From NCBI GenBank assembly GCA_004557405.1, contig SFDZ01000011.1, forward strand, positions 1 through 64,000: a stretch of 64,000 nucleotides of DNA. The letters run 5' to 3'. This document shows, one piece after another, positions 1 to 11,200 of the stretch; positions within the stretch are counted from its first letter, which is position 1; each line of letters begins with the position of its first letter. Below the pieces are notes generated by a model. That model worked only from the letters and a program-made list of their open reading frames with translations. It was not told the DNA's origin and searched no databases. This DNA is from Bacteroidales bacterium (GTDB lineage Bacteria > Bacteroidota > Bacteroidia > Bacteroidales > Paludibacteraceae). A program made the position numbers and the translations under genes.

Positions 1-29
1 AAATCTATGTCCTTAAGGTTCTCGGTTCT

Positions 30-202
30 TTCATTTCTTTTGCTTGACCAAAAGAAACGAAACAAAGAAAAGTCAAGACTGTGGCGGCTGCGTTGCCAAA
101 AATTTGTCGTCTCGGTGTCGGCTAAATCAAACTCGCTGCGCTCAAACAATGATTTAGCATTTCGACACACTCAACTCGATTTTTGACACACCCGCCAAGG
201 TC
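30..202. repeat. 173-bp dispersed repeat, copy 1
   Basis: The same 173 bp recurs at 15647-15819 with about ten substitutions and no length change. It opens with an imperfect palindrome (TTCTTTTG...CAAAAGAAA) and contains facing arms CTAAATC and GATTTAG, so it can fold when transcribed. A broken third piece lies near 16893-16930. Similar palindromic intergenic elements are common in Bacteroidota; I see no protein in it and no target-site duplication. Confidence 0.8.
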
Positions 203-245
203 ATTTTTTATTGCTCACTACTCATTTCTCATTGCTAATTGTTTT

Positions 246-370
246 GAACCCCGCCCGTCGCTTCGCTCCTCGTCCCCTTGGAAAGGAGACAGTGCTTTTT
301 TTGCGCACTGAAACTACTTTATCGTGTGGTCTCCCCTTTGCAAGGGGAGTGCCCGTAGGGCGTAGGGTTG
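246..370. repeat. GC-rich intergenic repeat, copy 1
   Basis: Begins GAACCCCGCCCGTCG and ends GCCCGTAGGGCGTAGGGTTG, with CCCCTTGGAAAGG and CCCCTTTGCAAGGGG hairpin arms between. Related copies are at 13206-13341, 13408-13515, 13605-13750 and 14188-14347. This family resembles the folded intergenic repeats of many Bacteroidota genomes; function unknown. Confidence 0.8.
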
Positions 371-437
371 AAATAAATCTATATTCTATATTCTATGTTC
401 TTTGTTCCGTATTTTTCGTAATTTTCGTTGCTTGCGT
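371..437. repeat. AT-rich linker repeat (CTATGTTCTTTGTTCCG type)
   Basis: A run of AATCTATA/TCTATGTTCTTTGTTCCGTATTTTTCG-like sequence follows the GC-rich repeat. Related runs occur at 4478-4530, 13342-13407, 14350-14400 and 16520-16560, usually directly beside the GC-rich element, so the two probably travel as a composite. Confidence 0.6.
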
Positions 438-440
438 TTG

Positions 441-475
441 AAAAAAATTGCGACCGCTATCGCAGCGATCGCAAC
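441..475 (-). terminator. Intrinsic terminator after the 1264-aa surface gene
   Basis: Reading the minus strand, TTGCGATCGC and its near-complement GCGGTCGCAA form a 10-bp hairpin (449-458 with 464-473), directly followed by seven U residues (447-441). It lies about 45 bases past the stop of the surface gene. Confidence 0.75.
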
Positions 476-517
476 TCTAAAAAAAAGTTAATGATGTATG
501 GTATAACACATTTTGGT

Positions 518-3500
518 TTATTCCGGTATGGCAAATACGGCATACCATTTGTCCCAGTTTGCCGGTTCATGGGCTGATTGGTCAGCCACTTTGATGCGCT
601 GACCGGGCGATGCAAAGAATACGCCGGTGCTACCTTGCTCTTTGGCTTTTGCTATCAGTTGGTCGGGGGTGTTCACACCTTCGTTGCCGTCGAGGGTGCC
701 ATCGTAGGTGCCGCGCAGCCAGCCGACAAATACTTTGCCTTCGCAGTTGGTGGGCACGGTGCCGCACGATGCCGGCGCGGTGATGTAGGTGCCTTCTGCG
801 CCGCTGATGGTGGCGATGGTTACCTCTTGCGAGGTGCCGGCGCCTTGGTTAATGAATATGAATTCGTGTGTCGGCGTGTTCCATACCGGCGTGATTTTGA
901 TTTCGAGTTCGGCACCGGTTACGATGTACTCATCACCTGCCGCATATTTCGTACCATTACCATTGATACTCCAATTTTGGAAGGTGTAGCCGAATGGCGA
1001 AGTGGGAGCGTCGCACAAGGTTATCACATCGCCTTTGACTACCTGTTTGTCGCTTGCATCGCAAGTGCCGGCAAAGGTGATGTTGGTCTTGTCGTAGTAG
1101 GCTTTGATGTAGGGCAGCCACTGTGCGTAGAGTGTAACGTTTTCGCTCAGTGTGATCTCAGCGCCGGGGGCGTAGGTCGTGCCGTTGCCATCTTGTGTCG
1201 TGTTCCAGACGGTGAATTTGTAGCCTTCGCGTGTGGGTGCATCGGCACAAACCGTGGTGGCAGTGTTGATGTCGATGGTGTTGGCCTCGCAAACACTAAC
1301 GCCGCCGGTTGTGTTGTAATTGAGTGTAACCTGTTGAATATAAACGGGATACAACGGGTCGTTGCATTTCTGTAGTGTGTAACTGCTTCCCGGATCAACT
1401 TGTTTGGCGCCGCCGAGGGTGTGCGACCAACCTATGAAACGGTAACCATCTTTGACCGGGCCGTTGCTCAATACGTTGATGGTGCGCTCGGCGTCTGTTT
1501 TTTCCGACGAAATGTAGTCCGAAGTTTGATAAACGGTGGTGTTGTCGGCAGCGTCGTAGTACACAATGTTATAATAGGGTATGAATGCGCAGTACCAGTT
1601 CTGGTCGCACGAGTTGTCGTAGATGCGGTACACGCCTTTGGCGCCGCCGATGTCGGAGTCTTTCAGCCCGCCCATGGTTTTCATGGCCACGGTGTTGCTT
1701 TTGCCGTTTATCGAGTTGGTGCCGCCATCGGTTTTTTTCGCGCCGACGTAGAATTGGTAGTTGTCGTTATTCCAATAGCCGTTCGGCACTTCGGTAAGGG
1801 CGGTTTCGTAGATGTTGCCGCTGACATACGCAAACGGCAGATGTTCCCACGTGTTGCCTATGAGACCGTAGGCTATTTGGTAGGTAGGCATGAATCCGAC
1901 AAAGTAGTTGTCGGCTGCTTTATCGCTGTAGATGCGCAGTGTGCCTACCGCATTTGCGCCAGGGTATGGTTTGCTGCAGCCTGTATTTTGCAGAGCAGCG
2001 AATGTCAGGTTATCGCCGAAAGTAACGTTCTTACTATATGTGTTGTCAAATTTACCCGGACCAACCCAGAAGTTGCAACCGTTTGCCGGCAGGGTGAAGT
2101 CGGCGAGTTGCCATTCGTTAGTGTTGCCCACTTGGCTGAAACAGTTGGCCTCGCTCCAAGTAGTGGCGCCGCTTGTTGGCTGGTAGTTGATTTGCCAAGC
2201 GCAGTTGCTGGTGGTCTCGAAGGTGCTTGTTTCCGATGCTGCCGATTTTACGCAGTGCGTGCCGTCGTTGCTCAAGGCCACGATGCGCCACGTGTAGTTG
2301 GTGCTTTTGTTGAGGCCTGTCAGTTTGTAGGAGTCGCCGGTGCATTCTACGCTGTTCCATGTGCTGCCGCTATTGATGCTGTATTCCACGAGGTACGAGG
2401 TGGCACCCGTTACAGGCGTCCACGAGAGATCGACCGATGCGCCGGACGCATTTTTTGCCGACAAACCGGTGGGTTTGCCCAACGGCGTACAGTCACATTT
2501 GGTGATGAAGCCCGTGCCACCGCCCGTGTTGAGGTAGAAACTAACAGGCTGTTGAGTGCCGCTGTAGCACGAGAATAGCTCGGACAAGGTATTGTAACGC
2601 AGCATGTTGCGTGTGTTGTCGCCTTGGGCTGTAACGGTGGCAGCACCGTCAGCCGCAATTACGATAGCCCATTGGCTGTTGCCATCGCTGTTGTCGGCGC
2701 GCGATCTTAAGTAGTTGGAACTTGGCGATGCGGCGTAGAGGTACTCGTTGTTGCCGGCGAGTTGCAGCGTCCAAGCGCCGTCCGAGCCGCCCAATATCAC
2801 GGCGTTGTAGCCGTTTGCCGGCGTAATGGCGTTGCCGCTTGCGGTAGTTCCAACTTGCTTGAAGTTGTTGCTGCTTGCGCTACCCATCACGGCGGTACCG
2901 TCGGTATTACCTATCAGATAGGTTTTGCCGGCCGTCAATTGTGCAGTGGAGGTTATCTTTTCCCACGTGTCGCCGCTGCCGCCTGTTGCATCGGCATACA
3001 CGGCATAGAGGGTGCGGTTGGCTGTGGGCGTGGCCGAACTCTGCACGAGCGTGGGGGCTTCGTCCTGCGGTACTGCAATTTGGGTCGTTGTCCAACCGAC
3101 GAAACGTTTCTCGCCGCAGGCGGTGGTGATGGTGGTTTTTGCCGGCTTGGGCAGTGTGCCGACGGTGTTACCTTGTTGAACTTGGGTCGTTATATCGTCT
3201 TCGCCGGTTACAGGGTTTTTCCACGTCAGCGTGTAGGTGGCGCGCTCCGTGATGGTGATTGTCGTGGTGATGGTACAGCCGGCGTAGTCGAACGTAACGT
3301 CTTTGGTGCCGGCGGTAGTCATGTTCGGGTTGCTGAAGTTGGTACATTGTGCCGTGATATCGACACCACCTTTTTTGATGACCCAATCGCTGTGGTCGAA
3401 TGTGCTGCCGGCCAAAAATTCTTTTGTACCGCTGATGACGAGGTCGCTTGCCGTGATGGTGGGCGTGCTGAAATACCATTGCAGCGAGGAGCCGTCGGCT

Positions 3501-4312
3501 GCTACACCGTTTTCGTTATATGGTGCTGTGGCGACCAGAATGTATGTTTGGCAGTTGGTGAGTTTGCTCTGGTCGAAATACACCGTGAAAATAGTAGCCG
3601 CAGTGTTTATTTCTACATTGGTAACGGCGCCGTCAATTTTTGTGAGATCCGTATTCCACAATTCGAATAAACCGCTACTGAGGGCGGTTGTCAATTTGGT
3701 GCCGTCTTTGGTGCAGAGTGCTTGGTCGCTGCACACGTATTCTTGCGTTGGGATGCTCGTTGTGTACTTATGCGGATTCGTCTCGTTGTTGCCGTTTTCG
3801 TTGTTTGTTGTGTAGGTAAGCACCGGTGCGGCGGTAACACTCTCGTAGGTGATGATAATTTGGCTTATTTCAATGTATTTGTTGTTTCCGCCTACAATTT
3901 TAATTGTAATGTTGTTTGTAGCCTGTGGTTCTGCACTGCCTGTGCCCTTTAGTAGGCCATCTTTTTTGAACTCTATGCCATTGACGCTGATGATGATTAT
4001 GTTCACGTCGTTGTCGGGTGATACGATTTCAACGCCCGTAACACGCCAGGTACTTGGATATTGACCACAGGTTAAATAACCGTCAGATTGGTTTTGGTGA
4101 AAGCCAATACGTAAGCAACTGTTAGAAGTTCCCCAAGTTTTTGCTCCGCTACCGGACCATGTAGTGGTACTTGCCGGCGTTTCAGAGAAATACAAGTTTG
4201 TAGCACTTCCGCAGCCGGTAAATGTTACCTTGTGTGTCGCTGCTGCGGCCGTTCCCCAGCCGATGACGACCAACAAACAGGTTAATCCGATTTTTTTCAA
4301 TGTGTTCATCAT
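518..4312 (-). CDS. Large secreted surface protein with InlB repeats and FN3 domain
   Basis: A 1264-aa secreted protein of unknown ligand. A signal peptide (residues 1-24, ending GTAAAA) is followed by a beta-sandwich, an Ig-like region, an InlB-type repeat (about 365-440), a 150-residue module with YLYAASPSSNYLRS (about 442-600), a fibronectin type III domain (about 611-704) and at least three InlB-type repeats toward the end (about 917-1204, marked by GYRFIGW, GYKFTVW and similar). The end is another repeat-like segment and I see no T9SS sorting domain. It is third in a minus-strand series after the 2458-aa protein and the small membrane protein, separated from the latter by repeats. Many cysteines occur in the repeats. 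Likely an extracellular adhesin or glycan-binding protein; that role is inferred from architecture only. Confidence 0.85.
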   Translation of the reverse strand: MMNTLKKIGLTCLLVVIGWGTAAAATHKVTFTGCGSATNLYFSETPASTTTWSGSGAKTWGTSNSCLRIGFHQNQSDGYLTCGQYPSTWRVTGVEIVSPDNDVNIIIISVNGIEFKKDGLLKGTGSAEPQATNNITIKIVGGNNKYIEISQIIITYESVTAAPVLTYTTNNENGNNETNPHKYTTSIPTQEYVCSDQALCTKDGTKLTTALSSGLFELWNTDLTKIDGAVTNVEINTAATIFTVYFDQSKLTNCQTYILVATAPYNENGVAADGSSLQWYFSTPTITASDLVISGTKEFLAGSTFDHSDWVIKKGGVDITAQCTNFSNPNMTTAGTKDVTFDYAGCTITTTITITERATYTLTWKNPVTGEDDITTQVQQGNTVGTLPKPAKTTITTACGEKRFVGWTTTQIAVPQDEAPTLVQSSATPTANRTLYAVYADATGGSGDTWEKITSTAQLTAGKTYLIGNTDGTAVMGSASSNNFKQVGTTASGNAITPANGYNAVILGGSDGAWTLQLAGNNEYLYAASPSSNYLRSRADNSDGNSQWAIVIAADGAATVTAQGDNTRNMLRYNTLSELFSCYSGTQQPVSFYLNTGGGTGFITKCDCTPLGKPTGLSAKNASGASVDLSWTPVTGATSYLVEYSINSGSTWNSVECTGDSYKLTGLNKSTNYTWRIVALSNDGTHCVKSAASETSTFETTSNCAWQINYQPTSGATTWSEANCFSQVGNTNEWQLADFTLPANGCNFWVGPGKFDNTYSKNVTFGDNLTFAALQNTGCSKPYPGANAVGTLRIYSDKAADNYFVGFMPTYQIAYGLIGNTWEHLPFAYVSGNIYETALTEVPNGYWNNDNYQFYVGAKKTDGGTNSINGKSNTVAMKTMGGLKDSDIGGAKGVYRIYDNSCDQNWYCAFIPYYNIVYYDAADNTTVYQTSDYISSEKTDAERTINVLSNGPVKDGYRFIGWSHTLGGAKQVDPGSSYTLQKCNDPLYPVYIQQVTLNYNTTGGVSVCEANTIDINTATTVCADAPTREGYKFTVWNTTQDGNGTTYAPGAEITLSENVTLYAQWLPYIKAYYDKTNITFAGTCDASDKQVVKGDVITLCDAPTSPFGYTFQNWSINGNGTKYAAGDEYIVTGAELEIKITPVWNTPTHEFIFINQGAGTSQEVTIATISGAEGTYITAPASCGTVPTNCEGKVFVGWLRGTYDGTLDGNEGVNTPDQLIAKAKEQGSTGVFFASPGQRIKVADQSAHEPANWDKWYAVFAIPE

Positions 4313-4552
4313 ATTGTTAGTTTTTTTGTGTTTTTGTGTTTTGTTCCGTTGTTTTCGTTGTTTTCGTATTTTTCGTTCTACCTCCCAAACCCTCCTAAAG
4401 GAGGGCTTTAAGTCCCCTTTAGCCTGCCTGCCGGTAGGCAGGCCTGTCTACCGAAGGTAGAGGGATTTAGGGGTAAAAATCTTAAATCTATAATCTATGT
4501 TCTTTGTTCTGTATTTTTCGTAGTTTATGTTTCCCCTCATCCGGTTCCCCCT
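4313..4552. repeat. Repeat-filled spacer between surface genes
   Basis: Contains TTTTCGT-rich sequence, then CCTCCCAAACCCTCCTAAAGG followed by a facing-arm block with GCCTGCCTGCCGGTAGGCAGGC (about 4420-4443), an AT-rich linker, and finally CCCCCTTTAGGGGG, which runs into the end of the neighbouring gene. All are folded intergenic repeat types; no gene is visible. Confidence 0.75.
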
Positions 4553-5215
4553 TTAGGGGGCAGGGGGGCTTTTTCTCATTTTTATGGCGGTGCGGAGTAT
4601 GAACAGACCGCTGCACAGCAACAAAAACCACAGACCATCGCCGAGGGGCTCGTAGAACGGTTCGTCTTTACCGGAACCGGGGTCGGTTAAATCCATACGC
4701 GGGCGAATTTCGCCTTGCGGGCGTTGCGGGTCGCTGAAGGGCTCGGTGATGCCGCTTGTAGTGGCGGCTACTTGCGTGCCGGTGCTGCGACGAATGGCGT
4801 TCAGCGAGATGCTCGTTACGGGCGACATGCTCACCGTTTGGCTGCGTGCCATACCACCGGCATAACTGCTGCCGGAACCGCTGCCGCTGCTGCCGGAGGT
4901 TTGTGTGCCGGCAGTGCCGAAGGTGTGGCGTACCAACGATTGTGTGGCTGCCGACGTTGTCGGGGTGGCGGCTGCCGACGTGCGTGCCACATGGACTGTG
5001 GCGCGCGGTGCTGTGGTCGATACGGCGGGCATGTTCCACGTGTCGCCGGCGGCGCTGCGTTGACGGTACGAGGTGTGCGCGTAGTAACCGTTGTCGGCGT
5101 CGAGTGCGCGCAACTCGGGCGATGTGGTGCACACCATCAATACAAGGCAGGCGCAACCGACGGCTGCCACCGTTATTGCCAAATTCAGATACATTTGCTT
5201 TTTATATGCTTTCAT
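4553..5215 (-). CDS. Small protein with N- and C-terminal membrane segments
   Basis: A 220-aa protein I do not recognise. It has an N-terminal hydrophobic segment (about residues 8-28, with a cysteine at VGCACLVLMVC), a long Ser/Thr/Ala-rich low-complexity middle, an acidic stretch ending EPFYEPLGDG, and a C-terminal membrane segment WFLLLCSGLFILRT followed by basic KMRK. It sits 47 bases after the 2458-aa surface protein and is probably cotranscribed. The last codons (KSPPAP) and the stop lie in the CCCCCTTTAGGGGG intergenic repeat, so the present end may have been supplied by repeat insertion. The PLGDG-membrane-basic tail resembles a sorting or anchoring signal, but this is my inference. 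Confidence 0.7.
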   Translation of the reverse strand: MKAYKKQMYLNLAITVAAVGCACLVLMVCTTSPELRALDADNGYYAHTSYRQRSAAGDTWNMPAVSTTAPRATVHVARTSAAATPTTSAATQSLVRHTFGTAGTQTSGSSGSGSGSSYAGGMARSQTVSMSPVTSISLNAIRRSTGTQVAATTSGITEPFSDPQRPQGEIRPRMDLTDPGSGKDEPFYEPLGDGLWFLLLCSGLFILRTAIKMRKSPPAP

Positions 5216-5262
5216 AATCGTCTGTTTTCGAGGTTGTTAATTGTTTTTTGATTGTAAACGGA

Positions 5263-8200
5263 TTATAAAATTGTTTTGATACTGAAGTTGCCTTGTTGTG
5301 TCATTACCTGAATGATGTATGCGCCGCGCGCCGGTGCGTGGAAGCGCACTATTTGTGCGTCGGCTTGCTGCATGTAGAGCGTGCGGCCGATGGCATCGAC
5401 TACGCGCACGGTGGCATCGGTCGGCAGGTTGTCGATGACGATGTCGGTTTGGTCGCGGTAGATGATGGGCGACTGTATGGCGTCATTGTCGATGTCGGTG
5501 GGCAGTTGCGCGCATTTTTCGAACCGCAGTGCGAATCGCGACGTGTTGGTTTCGCGTGCCAGCATGGTGGTGTAGTTACCTTGCAGCAGGTCGATTTTCA
5601 GGTCGTTTTCGTCGCGGTCGATGAGGTAGATGGCGGCGTAGCGGTCGGTACCTGTCAGCGGTGCGAGGCTGAAGGTGTAGGTGCCGGCGGCCAAGGTGCG
5701 TATGCCTACGGGGATGTCCGATGTCTCGGCGAGGTCGCGGTTGGCGGCGTTGTAGAGCAGATAGTCGGCGGTGCTGTTCAGTGTGAACGGTTGCGCTGCC
5801 GGCCGGCTGTTGAACATGCGCACCATGTCGTAGCCGAGGTCGTACTTGTCGGTGTAGAGGCTGTGCAGCATGATGTCGGTGCTGCCGGTGCCGTAGGTGT
5901 CGTGGTCGATGTTCAGGCGCACGGCACTGACGGTTTCGCGCTCGGTGTTGACGCTGCGTACCGACGGAGCCTGTCCTTGCGGCAGGTTACGTGCATCTTT
6001 GTTGAAATCGACATCGCCGTCGCTCACGGCCTGAATCATGAAGGCGCGGAATGGCGACAACAGTGCTTCGCTGGCTTTGGTCTGTACCCAGTTGGTAACA
6101 CCGCCTTCGCCCATATCCACGGCCACATAGATGTCGGGATATTCGATGACGTCGTAACTGTTACCGGTCAGCAGGTCGGTGTAGAAGCCGTTGAGCAGCA
6201 AGCCGGTGTATGTTTGCCATGACGGAGTTTGCTTGTTGCCGTCGAAACGCGACACGTACGGGTTGCCGAGGTAGTTCCAACCTTTGTGGCAGGGCAACTC
6301 TTCGGCTTTCGGGCCGGTATAACCTTTCACGCCTTTGGTGCGTTTGTCATCGACGGACTCGACGTAGGGTTGTGTCGAGCGGTTGGGCAGCACGAAACGT
6401 ACTTTGTAGTTCGGGTTGGCATTGTGTGTGCCGCCCAGAGCCACGATGTAGCCCACGCCGGCTTCGAGTATGCCGTCGGCGGGAACCGCTGCCCAGTTGG
6501 TGGGCGTTGCGCCGTTGGGTGTGCCGGTGTTGGCGCGTTTCTGGCCGTCGTAGTATTTGATGAGCCAATCGGTACCGTAGGTTCCCAGCGTTTTGCCGTT
6601 GGTGCGGACGATGTCGGACACTTTGCAGTTGTATGGCAGCGAGAAGTCGTACCAGGCGTTGGCGTCGATGCGTTTGGTGTGGCTGATGCCGTCCTGTGCG
6701 TTCAGTGTGCCTTTGATGAGGGCGTAACCCACTTCGTTGTTTTCGCTCTCGATGGTCAGTTTGCCCATGTTGTAGGTTTTGTCGTCCTGAATGTTGAGTG
6801 CGGCGCCGCTATACACCCACATGTTGCGGATGTTGTTGTAGCCGGCCGGCACGACGCTCAGTTTCTTGTTGTCGCGGATGACCACGTCGCACTCGGGGCA
6901 GATGATGCGTCCGTCGCCTTCGAAGCCGAAGAGGTCGGCATCGTCGGTGGTGGTGGTTCTATCCACGATGATGGGCACTTTGTAGTTGAGTGCGGTGATG
7001 AGCGAGTCTTTAAGGCCGATTTTTTGGTAACCGTTTATCTTGACGCTGGTGCAGGCAAGGTCGTGGAAGTTTTTGCCATCCCATGCTGTGCCTTTGAACG
7101 AGGAGGTGGGCAGCGACCACGAGCCGTCGTGGTTGTCAACCAAGTCCACAAGGTCTATCTTGCCGGTTACCGGTTCGTAGCGCTGGAAGTATTCGGCGTA
7201 GTCGAACGAACCGACATAGGCAAAGTTGTCGCATGATGCTTGTACACCATTATCGGCTGCTGTGTCGGGAACGTGTTCGCCTACCCATTCGTCGCATAGT
7301 GTCGTAAACGTACTTTTGTTGGAACTTACGGCATTAGCACCGGAAACGACGGTGTTTTTACGAATTAACAAACAACGGTTGGTGCTCGTGCCTATAACTG
7401 ATCCATCTTTAATGGATTGACCGCTTGCGCAATACCAACCTCTAGCGTCAGCCCAAGATATACCGGAAGGGTCAACTTGAGATGTTTTTGGTACTACTCC
7501 TGCATCAGTAGGAACACCGGCATCGGTTACGGCACCTATTACATCGACAAGGTCTGTATTATTGAACAGAGCAATGGTCTTGTCGCCGGCAAAAGAGAGC
7601 TGACCGTTTCCGCCGCTATTCTTTGCAGTTACCTCTTTCCATGGTCCGTCCGGATAATTGCCATTAACACAATCCATTATCTTCGTATCTTCACTTTGAG
7701 CCGTTGTTGTGTACAGAATCACTTCTTCGCCGGCAGCAATAATGTTTTTTGTGTTGGTAAAGTTACCCAATTTGATATAATATTGTTCCCAACTAGTTTT
7801 ACCATATTTTATGGTGTAATTGGTTACATCAATATCTTGTCCGGTTCCATTAAATACGGCTATCAGTTTCACGTTGTATGATGCTTCGTAATATTTACTA
7901 AAGAACAATCCCTCGGCTTGCGAACCGCCGCCGGTGCTGGTGTTGCCGGTGTTCTCTTTTACGATTTCGATTTGCACCACGTCGGCGTCGTCGATGCCGA
8001 AGGTGATTTCGCTCGACGATACGTTGATCACTTCGAGGTTGTTGTTATTCAGCACGGCGCAGTTGGTTACATAGCCGTAGTGGTTTGGCAGGCGCACTTC
8101 GATGTAGATGGTGGCGCTGTCGGCACAGTAGGTCGGGTCGGCGTTGGCGGCCTGCTTGGCCACTACGCGATAGACACCGAAGGCGGTGGTGCTGAACACA

Positions 8201-11200
8201 CCGTTATTGGCTATGCCGGCGGCTATGGTGGTCTGCGCGGCGTTGCTGCCGTCGAACACCTGCCATGTGATGGGCGAGGGGCTGTCGCTGACGGCACCGA
8301 TGCGCAGTGTGGCTTTGCCGCCTATCATCGGGGCGGTGGTGGCGTCGCCGGCGGTGATTATCTGCAGGTTGGCCAAGCCCGATACGGTGATTTCCTTCAC
8401 GGGGGTGCTGGAGCCGGTGCCTACTTCGTTGACGGCGTAGAGGCGCACGTAGTATTTGCCGCCGCGGCTCACGGTTACCTCGTCGCTAAATTCGCTGCCG
8501 GGCACGCCGATGTGTTCGGTCTGCTCGTAGGTAGCCCATGTGTTGTCCTGCGTGTATTGGAACCCGTATTGCGTTACGGGGCAATAGGTGTTGCTCTCGG
8601 TGGTGGCCGTTACGCCGGTGGCAGTCAAAGTGAGTGTGCCGCACGAACTAACGTCGCTGATGGTGCCGCTGATTTCAGGCACCTTGTCGCAGGCGGCGGT
8701 GGTAACGGTGATTTGTGCCGTGTCCGAACAGATTTTTGCCGTTGTGCCGTGTACGGCGCGCAGAACGATGGTATATTCGGTAGAGGCGCTCAAGCCTTTA
8801 AATTCGTATTCTGGATGAGCCATGTCGGTTATGCCGTCGCAGGGATACCAATTTTTGCCGACGTCACGGCTGAATTGGTAGCGTTCGGCGCCCGGTACGG
8901 CCGACCACGCCAAGGTAAGGGTGGTGCTGGTGCGGCTTACCAACGTGATGTTCTGCGGTGCGGCGTTGTAGGCGCAGGTGTCGGCTTCGACGATGGGCAG
9001 AATGCGCAGTTCGTTCACGCCGGAGGTGTACATGCCGAAGTTGGTGCCGCTGAGGCGCAGATCGCGGTCGGTGTTTTGGTTGGCAAACGTGTAGGTAACG
9101 TTGTCGGCCGAGGTGAGCAGCCAGTTGTAGGGCTTGTTGTCGGCGGTGGCAGCCGATTCGCTGCCGGTGTCTTGTATGCCGGTGTTGCCGGTGGTGGCTG
9201 CCCACAGGTATTTGCCGCCGAGGCCTACGAAGCGCACATAGCGCAGGTCGCCGCCACTCTTCTGTCCGTCGAATGTATAGATGGTGTTGCACGGCGTGAC
9301 GGTGGCTTCGGTCGGGTTGGCGGCGTTGTTAACCACGAGTTGGCCGTTGGCCGGTTGCGCGTTGCTGCCGCTCATGTCGGCGGGCAGGGCATACCATTTG
9401 TCGCCTTGCTTGGCTGCAATCACGAATTTTTCGGGCAGCGAGCGGGCGTGTACCACGAAACTATCGAGCACCACATCGTTGCCGGTGTTGTAGGTGGCGC
9501 GCAGTTTTACCTTGATGTCTTCTTTGCGATTGACGTCGGTGGGGGTGTATCGTACCACGATGCCGCCTGTGATGCTGTAGGTGCCGTCGCCGTTTTTGGT
9601 GCAAATGCTATCGACAAACGCCACTTTGACAACGCCCGTTTGCGCTCCGCCGATGGTGATGTCGGCTGCCGGCACTTTGATGTTTGGTGCGTTGCTGCCG
9701 CTGCCTGCCAGTGCGCCCGAGGTGAATCGGATGGTGTCCTGTGCCTGTACGGTTTTGCGGCCGCCCACATTACCCGAGGTAACGTAGAGTTCCTTGCTGC
9801 CGACTATCTGCACGTACGGTCCGCATGCGGGCGAGGAGGTGTAATAGGTAGTGCCTGCAGAAAGTTGGTAAATGGCTATAGCATTTTGATCACTTCCATA
9901 ACAACTGAAAAAAGAATTAGAAGAATTATATTGTAATAAATTGCGTGTATTTGTACCTTGAGCTTGACAAGTAGCAACACCTCCAGATGTAATCGTTATA
10001 TTCCAACTTGAATTGGCTGATAGCGTAGTTGCTGTTCTTAAGTAATTCTTGCTTGATGAGGCCGCATAGAGATAACCGCTACCGGTATAGAACGCATAAG
10101 TACCTGTAGTAGTACCTTCTTTGAGAGTCAATTCCTGCACACCTGCTGTGTTGTCAAACGAAAGTGTTTTCTCCGTATCGTTTTTTGTAATTGCAGCCTG
10201 ACCACGGTTATTATCGTTTTGTGTAGTACTAATAGCATAATTGGAAGCCGATGCCGCAATGACGATAGAAGAACCTATTTGCAACTCCGCTACATCAGTT
10301 ACCAAATGATATAGGCCATCGCCGCCTCCCTCTTCTACATACTTATACACCGCATAGAAGGTTTGGTTGCCGGCGATGGTGTAGGTATCAAAATTTACTT
10401 TGGTGTAGGAGGTGGCGTCGTTGGCTACGGAGGCTGTTGCCCAGCCATCGAAGATGTACTCTACCGGCTGCGTGCAGACGCCCGTGGGGACGGGCACTTC
10501 GCTTGCTGCGAGTTGCTCGCCGGCGTATTTGGTGTTTATCGTAGTGTGTGTGTTACCGCGGTCTATAAAGGTGAGGACGCTCGGGGTGCAGCCGCCTTTG
10601 GTGGCGGTTACGCTGATGGTGTTTTGGCCGGCCGTAGTGCCGCATTTGGCGGAGATTTTGACATCCGGGTAATTCTCGCTGCCGTCGCCCGTAGAGGCGG
10701 TGTAACTAAGTGTAACCTCGCCCTTCACTTTGCCGGCCGCATCGGGATCGAGCGAACTTGGATTTACGGTAACGTGCGTGTCGCTCGATGTGATGGTTAC
10801 GGGGGTGGTGCCGCAGTTGTAGGCCGTTACCTGCACGGTGGCGGTGGTTGTCTTGCCGCAGTCGGCTGTGAGTGTTATTGGCGTGACGGCCGTCAGCGTA
10901 ACGATAGGCGTGGCTTTCACCGTGATTTGTACGGTGGTGCTTTGGGCGCAGGTGTTGCCGTTCTTCTCTTGTGTGGCGGTAACGGTATAAGTGCCTTTAG
11001 CATTGAATGTTATGGTGTTGCCGCTGATGGTTGCGCCCGCGCTTGGCGAAACGGAGTAGGTAACCGTGCCGCCGTTACCGCCTGTGGTGCTGAGTGTGGT
11101 GGAGGCTTCGCTGCTTTCGTTCAGGTTGAGTGAGGTTTCCGCCGCCTTAATGCTGAGTGAGGTGGAGGGCGCAGTGCAGTCGTCGCAGCCCGGCCGTGTT

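Larger units (their letters stand above)
1..517. other. Gene-free stretch made of dispersed repeats
   Basis: I see no credible gene here. The stretch holds a 173-bp dispersed repeat, a GC-rich repeat with facing CCCCTT/AAGGGG arms, an AT-rich linker and the terminator of the surface gene that follows. Small open frames exist but are read through the repeats and have no ribosome binding or family support. Confidence 0.7.

Noticed and set aside
7918..9936. A 672-codon plus-strand open frame, and other long plus-strand frames opposite the giant genes
   Set aside because: It lies fully antisense to the 2458-aa protein, with low-complexity Gly/Val/Ala composition that mirrors the other strand. 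It has no signal or domain. Long shadow frames are expected opposite repeat-rich coding DNA.
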